From Ammoniphilus sp. CFH 90114 (lineage in GTDB: Bacteria; Bacillota; Bacilli; Aneurinibacillales; RAOX-1), in contig NZ_SDLI01000003.1 of NCBI RefSeq assembly GCF_004123195.1, forward strand, positions 62,001-126,000: DNA of 64,000 nucleotides, given 5' to 3'. The notes beneath the pieces were generated by a model that was given only the letters and a program-made list of their open reading frames with translations, was not told where the DNA came from and did not search any database. Of this stretch, positions 61,505-64,000 are shown piece by piece. Numbering within the stretch: the first letter of the stretch is position 1; the number at the start of each line of letters is the position of its first letter. Both the position numbers and the translations under genes were made by a program.

Positions 61505-62950
61505 TTAAATTCCGAAAGAAACAAATTTCGTCTCTAGGAATCCTTCTAATGCATAGTGTCCACCTTCACGACCAATTCCACTTTCCTTAAACCCACCAAA
61601 CGGAGCTTGAGTTTGAGTAGGGGAGCCATCATTGATTCCTACAATTCCGTATTCAAGCGCTTCAGCAATTCGGAAGCAACGGCTGTTGTTTTGCGTATAA
61701 GCATAAGCAGCTAATCCATAAACCGTATCATTTGCCATTTCAATAACAGATGCTTCATCCTTGAAAGGAATGATAGGTACAACAGGACCGAATGTTTCTT
61801 CATAGCAAACTTTCATATCTGGAGTTACGTTGGTAATAACCGTTGGCTCTAAGAAGAATCCTTTACTGTACTCTCCTTCAGTTAAGCGGTTCCCACCGAA
61901 AGCAATCGTCCCACCCTTTTCCTTCGCATCTTCAATGTGAGCCATAACGCTATTTAAAGAGCCCTCATCAACAAGCGGTCCGATTTCAACCCCTTTTACT
62001 CTTCCGTCACCCACTTTGGTATTCTTCAAGCGCTCAATTAGCTTTTCTGTGAACGCCTCCACAATGGATTCTTGAACATATAGGCGGTTCGTACAAATAC
62101 ACATTTGACCGGTGTTGCGGTACTTACTCTCAAACAATCCTTGTACAGCTGCATCTAGGTTTGCATCCTCGAATACGATGAATGGTGCATGTCCGCCAAG
62201 CTCCATACTAATTCGTTTAACCTGTTTTGCTGCCCCTTCCATCAGTTTCTTTCCAACGTCTGTAGAACCGGTGAAAGTGATCTTAGCCACCTTAGGATTT
62301 TCAGTAATCTCTCTTCCTATCGCACTTGCTTTGCCCAATACAAGGTTTACAACACCCTTAGGGAACCCGGCCTCTTCGATCAACTCAAACATACGAATGG
62401 CACTAAGAGGGGTCTTCATAGCTGGCTTAACAACAACCGTACAACCTGCAGCTAACGCTGGGGCAATTTTTCTTGCTAACATGTTAACAGGAAAATTCCA
62501 AGGAGTAATCGCTGCAACAACACCAACAGGCTGCTTGATAACCATCAAACGCTTATTGGCCATAGAGGAAGGAATCGTTTCACCGTAAATCCGCTTCCCT
62601 TCTTCGGCATACCACATAAAGTTGTCTGCAGCACCAAGTGCCTCAAACTTCGCTTCTCCAAGTGGTTTACCCATTTCTGCGGACATGATAGCAGCTAGCT
62701 CATCACGGTTCTTGCGAATTAATTCATACAGGTTGTTCAGATACTTTGATCTTTCGCGAGCGGTTAGCTGAGACCAACCTTTGAATGCGGCATGAGCAGC
62801 ATCAATCGCCTTCGCTGTGTCACGATCATCTCCATAGCTAACTACACCAACCGGTTCACTCGTTGCCGGATTAATGACTTCATAGGTTTCTTCGCTCTCT
62901 GCTAAAATCCATTCTCCGTTAATATACATCTTTTTCACTAAATCCGACAT
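61505..62950 (-). CDS. NAD(P)-dependent aldehyde dehydrogenase (GabD-like)
   Basis: 481 residues. ALDH motifs: AAITPWNFPVNMLARKIAPALAAGCTVVVKPA, FTGSTDVGKKL, the catalytic glutamate in SMELGGHAPFIVF (about 250), and cysteine in RNTGQMCICTNRLYV (about 284). The sequence is closest to succinate-semialdehyde dehydrogenases. It follows paaD by 37 nt and so probably serves phenylacetate or related aldehyde oxidation. A role with the gabT/davT product is also possible, as no other semialdehyde dehydrogenase is in the window. Confidence 0.88.
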   Translation of the reverse strand: MSDLVKKMYINGEWILAESEETYEVINPATSEPVGVVSYGDDRDTAKAIDAAHAAFKGWSQLTARERSKYLNNLYELIRKNRDELAAIMSAEMGKPLGEAKFEALGAADNFMWYAEEGKRIYGETIPSSMANKRLMVIKQPVGVVAAITPWNFPVNMLARKIAPALAAGCTVVVKPAMKTPLSAIRMFELIEEAGFPKGVVNLVLGKASAIGREITENPKVAKITFTGSTDVGKKLMEGAAKQVKRISMELGGHAPFIVFEDANLDAAVQGLFESKYRNTGQMCICTNRLYVQESIVEAFTEKLIERLKNTKVGDGRVKGVEIGPLVDEGSLNSVMAHIEDAKEKGGTIAFGGNRLTEGEYSKGFFLEPTVITNVTPDMKVCYEETFGPVVPIIPFKDEASVIEMANDTVYGLAAYAYTQNNSRCFRIAEALEYGIVGINDGSPTQTQAPFGGFKESGIGREGGHYALEGFLETKFVSFGI

Positions 62951-62987
62951 AATTCCCTCCTAGGTTTTATCTCACTAAAGGTTTAGC

Positions 62988-63476
62988 TTAGACAGGTTTA
63001 ATCGCTTCAAAAGGATTCTTACAGCTATTACAGTAAAAAATACTACGACAGGCTGTAGGTCCAAAAATATTATTCATAACAGTTTTAGGAGAGTTGCAAT
63101 ATGGGCATTCAATCTCCCAAACCCCTTCTTGCTTAGATTCAAGGGGTGGAGGTGCAATTCCATACTCTTTTAACTTTTCTCTTCCTTCCGCTGTAATGCG
63201 GTCGGAAGTCCAGATCGGCTTCTTAAGGAAAATCACTTCTACCTCGTCAATTCCTTCAATATCTGATACGGACTTCACGACATCATTTTCCATCATATTT
63301 AATGCTGGACAGCCAATGTACGTTGGAATCATTCGAACGGTCACTTTGCTTTCAGCAATCTCGACCGCTTCGACCATTCCCATTTCAATCAAGCTTACGG
63401 AAGTGATTTCAGGGTCTGTAACGAGCTGAAGTTTTTCCCAAACCTGTTTCTCAAGCGACGTTAATGCCTCTTGCAT
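62988..63476 (-). CDS. paaD: phenylacetyl-CoA epoxidase subunit PaaD
   Basis: 162 residues from the ATG at 63476, which has GAGGAG eight nt upstream; a TTG at 63485 overlaps that site. N-terminal MIP18/DUF59 domain (VTDPEITSVSLIEMGMV and IPTYIGCPALNMMENDV), then a C-terminal zinc ribbon (CPYC, then CRSIFYCNSCKNPFEAIKPV). PaaD helps assemble the iron or Fe-S site of the PaaABCE epoxidase that converts phenylacetyl-CoA to its ring epoxide. It lies six nt after paaC. Confidence 0.94.
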   Translation of the reverse strand: MQEALTSLEKQVWEKLQLVTDPEITSVSLIEMGMVEAVEIAESKVTVRMIPTYIGCPALNMMENDVVKSVSDIEGIDEVEVIFLKKPIWTSDRITAEGREKLKEYGIAPPPLESKQEGVWEIECPYCNSPKTVMNNIFGPTACRSIFYCNSCKNPFEAIKPV

Positions 63477-63491
63477 CGTAACCAACTCCTC

Positions 63492-64000
63492 TTACCAGGA
63501 TGCTTGCGGGTCTAGCTTATAAACTTCGTTAAGTTCATTTAACGCATCAACAAATTCTTGAGAATGCTTTCCTTCTCTTCCAGTTGTCTCAAGCGCTTTA
63601 AACTCACCTGGCCATTCCAGTCCAGCACCTTCTATTTTAGCTTGGATTCTGCTGATGAACTTCTCCTTCAACACATCCACAGATTCAATTAGTCCAAGCT
63701 CAACCATCTTCGCACCCTTAGATCCAAGGTCAAATAAAGAGGAAACGTCTTCCCAAGTCTTCTTAAGTGCAGCATTCAGACGGTTTTGAGCTTCTTCTGT
63801 GCTGTGAGAAAGCTGATCAATCCATACTTCCCAGTGATATAGATGATAGAATTGTTCTCTCTTAATTTTAGCTGCCGTATCAGCTAATGGAGCGTAAGAG
63901 GAATTCTCTAATGCATCAAGGCGAGCTTTCTTAAATACTTCATAGGCATAATTACGCATAATTGCGTAACCCCAGTCATAATCAGGATTTTCTTTATAGT
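63492..64000 (-). CDS. paaC: phenylacetyl-CoA epoxidase subunit PaaC, 5' end cut by window
   Basis: The frame stays open past the apparent ATG at 63959 through KENPDYDWGYAIMRNYAY to base 64000, so the true start lies outside. PaaC is a ferritin-fold scaffold subunit, about 250-280 residues, of the PaaABCE monooxygenase. Here the helical pattern RKREQFYHLYHWEVWIDQLSHST-like (KREQFYHLYHWEVW) and LGLIESVDVLKEKF fit. The full operon (paaA, paaB) probably continues to the right. Confidence 0.9.
   Translation of the reverse strand, partial: YKENPDYDWGYAIMRNYAYEVFKKARLDALENSSYAPLADTAAKIKREQFYHLYHWEVWIDQLSHSTEEAQNRLNAALKKTWEDVSSLFDLGSKGAKMVELGLIESVDVLKEKFISRIQAKIEGAGLEWPGEFKALETTGREGKHSQEFVDALNELNEVYKLDPQASW

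Overview
The window looks like chromosome of an aerobic, endospore-forming member of the Bacillales (moderate-to-low GC by eye; strong AGGAGG-type ribosome sites; seven-gene Mrp antiporter operon; PyrR attenuation; LytS/LytT and RocR-type regulators; YheC/YheD spore-coat-type ATP-grasp protein; GTG/TTG starts common). The gene mix (glutarate hydroxylase, arginine catabolism, phenylacetate genes, cohesin/dockerin protein) suggests a Brevibacillus/Ammoniphilus/Aneurinibacillus-like relative rather than Bacillus subtilis itself; this placement is inference. No rRNA, tRNA, insertion sequence, prophage or CRISPR array was seen.

Layout. 1-3.4 kb: a truncated M20 amidohydrolase diverges from pyrR-pyrP, which has a clear sigma-A promoter and a PyrR-type attenuator. 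3.4-9.2 kb: complete mrpABCDEFG Na+/H+ antiporter operon (minus). 9.4-11.9 kb: small membrane protein, then a SulP anion transporter with an ArsR repressor. 11.9-14.8 kb: phoX-tatA-tatC, a phosphate-starvation secretion module with a four-repeat PhoP box and an intrinsic terminator between tatA and tatC. 14.9-19.2 kb: MscS channel, toprim protein, sulfurtransferase, GNAT and nitrilase-type hydrolase. 19.5-23.9 kb: a 1444-residue secreted protein with four LRR modules, a cohesin-like domain and a dockerin-like C-terminus. 24-25.6 kb: split chromate-transporter pair and a [2Fe-2S] ferredoxin.

25.9-45.7 kb is an amino-acid and organic-acid catabolism region, nearly all on the minus strand: a frameshifted solute:sodium symporter; lhgO and glaH (glutarate to succinate) behind a structured leader RNA; an amino-acid permease and gabT/davT-type aminotransferase behind a sigma-54 activator with its own sigma-54 promoter; a DUF485-actP symporter with a LytS/LytT pyruvate-type two-component system; and rocD, rocA, a RocR-type activator and rocB for arginine/ornithine. 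Together these would take arginine, ornithine, GABA/5-aminovalerate and glutarate to glutamate and succinate.

45.8-60.3 kb is mixed housekeeping: YheC/D, GDPD, a class A PBP, two more ferredoxins, TerC, two CBO0543-like membrane proteins, oligoendopeptidase F, FabF, a haem-oxygenase-fold protein, thiamine pyrophosphokinase, glycogen phosphorylase and a 41-residue zinc-ribbon protein. 61.5-64 kb: the end of a phenylacetate (paaC-paaD) operon with an aldehyde dehydrogenase.

The least explained signals are (i) the hairpin-rich leader with a terminal terminator in front of glaH; (ii) a four-unit palindromic repeat element found in three intergenic regions with the same ~50/61/51-nt internal spacing; and (iii) the LRR-cohesin-dockerin protein in an organism with no visible cellulosome.
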